Assembly (NCBI GenBank): GCA_035938015.1
Contig: DASZHJ010000239.1
Span: forward strand, 1-8,057
Direction: 5' to 3'
Length of the DNA: 8,057 nucleotides
Source of the DNA: DASZHJ01 sp035938015
Lineage (GTDB): Bacteria > Pseudomonadota > Alphaproteobacteria > ATCC43930 > CGMCC-115725
The position numbers and the translations under genes were made by a program. Positions 6,481 through 8,057 of this stretch are shown here, piece by piece (position 1 is the stretch's first letter; each line of letters begins with the position of its first letter). The notes under the pieces were generated by a model. It was not told the DNA's origin. It saw only the letters and a list, made by a program, of their open reading frames with translations, and ran no database searches.

Positions 6481-6556
6481 CGTCAGGGCGAGGATGCCAG
6501 AGTGGCTGCAATAGCCGGGGAACTACTGCGACCTCGAGAGGAGGACGACGCCAGCC

Positions 6557-7198
6557 ATGATCAAGCTCTATTCCTATTTCCGCTCGCAAGCGACCTTCCG
6601 GGTCCGCATCGCGCTCAACATCAAGGGCCTCGCCCATGAGAACGCGTTCCGGCATCTCGAGAAGGGCCAGCAATACGCCGCCGACTACAAGGCGATCAAT
6701 CCGCAGATGATGGTGCCGACATTCGTCGACGGCGACATCAAGCTCACGCAGTCGCTGGCGATCCTGGAATATCTCGAGGAGACGCATCCCGAGCCGCCGC
6801 TCCTACCCAAGGATCCACTGGCGCGCGCCTGGGTGCGCGCCTTCGCCTTGATCAATGTCGCGGACTCGCATCCGCTCATCGTGCCGCGGATCCGGAACTA
6901 CCTGACGGAGGTGCTGAGGGTCAGTGAGGCCCAGAAGCTCGCATGGATCCAGCATTGGCTCGGCCTCGGCTTGCAGGCCATGGAAACCCTGGTCGTCACC
7001 CACGGGTCGAAGGGCCGCTTCTGCCACGGTGACGCTCCGACCATTGCGGACATCTGCCTGGCAACGCAGGTCTTCCCGGCCACGAATTTCAAGTGCGACC
7101 TCGCGCCTTATCCCAATCTCACGCGGATCTACGAGACCTGCATGAAGATCCCTGCCTTCGCCGCCGCGCATCCGATGAAGCAACCGGACGCGGAGTGA
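6557..7198 (+). CDS. Zeta-class glutathione S-transferase, maleylacetoacetate isomerase-like
   Basis: A 213-residue protein of typical size for zeta GST / maleylacetoacetate isomerase, which uses glutathione to isomerise maleylacetoacetate to fumarylacetoacetate in tyrosine breakdown. The N-terminal thioredoxin fold shows Y-F-R-S-Q-A-T-F-R-V-R-I-A-L-N-I-K-G-L (7-25), then N-P-Q-M-M-V-P-T (48-55, cis-Pro P54) and T-Q-S-L-A-I-L-E-Y-L (64-73, Q65/S66 binding the glutathione gamma-Glu). The helical domain has the GST N-cap block P-T-I-A-D-I-C-L (161-168). The usual S-S-[C/A] active-site motif is S10-Q11-A12 here: the first Ser is kept, the second is Gln. No homogentisate dioxygenase or fumarylacetoacetase is adjacent, so a true isomerase role in tyrosine breakdown is uncertain; detoxification is an alternative. 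A purine-rich stretch with GGAGG (6540-6544) lies 12 bases before the ATG. The stop overlaps the next gene. Confidence 0.85.
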   Translation: MIKLYSYFRSQATFRVRIALNIKGLAHENAFRHLEKGQQYAADYKAINPQMMVPTFVDGDIKLTQSLAILEYLEETHPEPPLLPKDPLARAWVRAFALINVADSHPLIVPRIRNYLTEVLRVSEAQKLAWIQHWLGLGLQAMETLVVTHGSKGRFCHGDAPTIADICLATQVFPATNFKCDLAPYPNLTRIYETCMKIPAFAAAHPMKQPDAE

Positions 7199-8057
7199 CG
7201 CTGCGCGAAAGGCCGCTCGCATCGGGCGAACCGACGGCGAGCGCATCGGCGACACGCTGGCTCTCTCGCCTCGCGCTCCTTTGGCTCGCAGGCATCGATC
7301 TTCGCCTGACGATCCTGGCGCTGCCGCCGGTGCTGCCGCTGATTCACCGCGATCTCGATCTGAGCGAGAAGCTGGTGGCGGCACTGACGGGGCTGCCGGT
7401 CCTGCTGTTTGCGATCGTTGCCATACCGGGCTCGCTGCTGATCGCGCGGATCGGCGCCCGGCGCGCCCTGCTCACCGGCCTTGTCCTGACGGCACTCGGC
7501 TCCGCAGGCCGAGGTCTTGGGCCATCGACGCCGATGCTGTTCGCCATGACGTTCGTCATGGGTGCCGGCATTTCCATCATGCAACCGGCCCTGCCGTCGC
7601 TGGTGAGCGAATGGTTCGAGACCAGACCCGGGCTTGCCACAGCCGTCTATACCAACGGATTGCTGATCGGCGAAATCCTGGGCGCGTGGCTCACCTTGCC
7701 GTTGGTTCTGCCTTTGGTCGGCGGCAGCTGGGGCGGCAGCTTCGCCGTTTGGGCGGTGCCGGTGCTCGCGAGCGCGATGCTGATCGCCGGCGCGACGACG
7801 AACCAGCGCCCGCCTCCGGGCGGCTCGGCGCCGCTATGGTGGCCCGATTGGCGAGATACCCAGACCTGGCAGGTGGGTCTCATTCTCGGCGGCGGCTCCA
7901 GCATCTACTTCGCGGCCAACGCATTCATTCCGGATTACCTGCACGCGGTCGGTGCCGAGGAAATGATCGGGCCCTGCCTCACCTCGCTCAACGTAGGTCA
8001 GTTGCCGGCATCGTTCTTGGTCATGGGGTTTCCGGAGCGCGTCACGGGCAAGAAGGG
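7195..8057 (+). CDS. MFS transporter, CynX/NimT-like, N-terminal part (cut by window edge)
   Basis: About 287 codons are visible before the right edge. The GTG at 7195 overlaps the GST stop in GTGA, a 4-base overlap typical of translational coupling; no good Shine-Dalgarno is seen. After a polar tail (1-22), hydrophobic segments appear at about 25-50, 60-82, 88-105, 112-134, 148-174, 183-200, 225-245 and 262-280, consistent with the first seven or eight helices of a 12-helix carrier. A-G-I-D-L-R (32-37) in helix 1, L-T-G-L-P-V-L (64-70) and the loop G-S-L-L-I-A-R-I-G-A-R-R (79-90), a variant of MFS motif A, resemble the CynX/NimT branch (cyanate and nitroimidazole transporters, COG2807). The polar stretch at 201-224 (N-Q-R-P-P-P-G-G) is the central cytoplasmic loop. 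It is an inner-membrane carrier; substrate and direction are unknown. Coupling to the GST suggests a shared small-molecule substrate or stress. Confidence 0.85.
   Translation, partial: MTLRERPLASGEPTASASATRWLSRLALLWLAGIDLRLTILALPPVLPLIHRDLDLSEKLVAALTGLPVLLFAIVAIPGSLLIARIGARRALLTGLVLTALGSAGRGLGPSTPMLFAMTFVMGAGISIMQPALPSLVSEWFETRPGLATAVYTNGLLIGEILGAWLTLPLVLPLVGGSWGGSFAVWAVPVLASAMLIAGATTNQRPPPGGSAPLWWPDWRDTQTWQVGLILGGGSSIYFAANAFIPDYLHAVGAEEMIGPCLTSLNVGQLPASFLVMGFPERVTGKK

Noticed and set aside
1..8057. CRISPR array, tRNA, rRNA, insertion sequence or defence island
   Set aside because: No regularly spaced repeats, transposase or integrase motifs, or RNA-gene features were seen on either strand; all large regions are explained by metabolic and transport genes.

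Overview
The window is GC-rich and densely coded. Protein families, sequence style and gene content suggest an alphaproteobacterium with a Rhizobiales or Rhodospirillales flavour. That is an inference from protein resemblance, as there is no rRNA or other taxonomic marker. All eight genes look like metabolism, transport or outer-membrane functions. No tRNA, rRNA, CRISPR array, insertion sequence, integrase or phage gene was seen.

Left block, all on the minus strand and read right to left: an MmgE/PrpD-family protein (2959 to 1598), a small Fe(II)/2-oxoglutarate oxygenase of the PF09859 type (1529 to 819), and the 5' part of an OprB-type outer-membrane porin (729 to 1, cut by the window edge). 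The porin has its own plausible sigma70-type promoter in the short gap before it. Divergent from PrpD, with 107 bases between them, is a plus-strand HpcH/HpaI aldolase (3067 to 3870). Its leader carries a perfect 7-bp dyad and a strong ribosome binding site.

Middle block: a minus-strand D-2-hydroxyacid dehydrogenase (4866 to 3886) converges on the aldolase with only 15 bases between the stop codons. It diverges from a plus-strand family III CoA-transferase (5037 to 6431). The CoA-transferase must start at a TTG and has an unusual domain order: the half carrying the catalytic Asp follows a half that resembles the usual downstream part of the family.

Right block, plus strand: a zeta-class GST / maleylacetoacetate-isomerase-like protein (6557 to 7198), whose stop codon overlaps by 4 bases the GTG start of a CynX/NimT-like MFS transporter (7195 to beyond the right edge).

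Together the aldolase, dehydratase-type enzyme, 2-hydroxyacid dehydrogenase, CoA-transferase, transporter and porin could form a catabolic locus for a small organic or sugar acid. The substrate cannot be read from the sequence, and the alternating strands mean there are at least three or four transcription units rather than one operon. I see no defence system or selfish element. The most unusual item is the CoA-transferase architecture.
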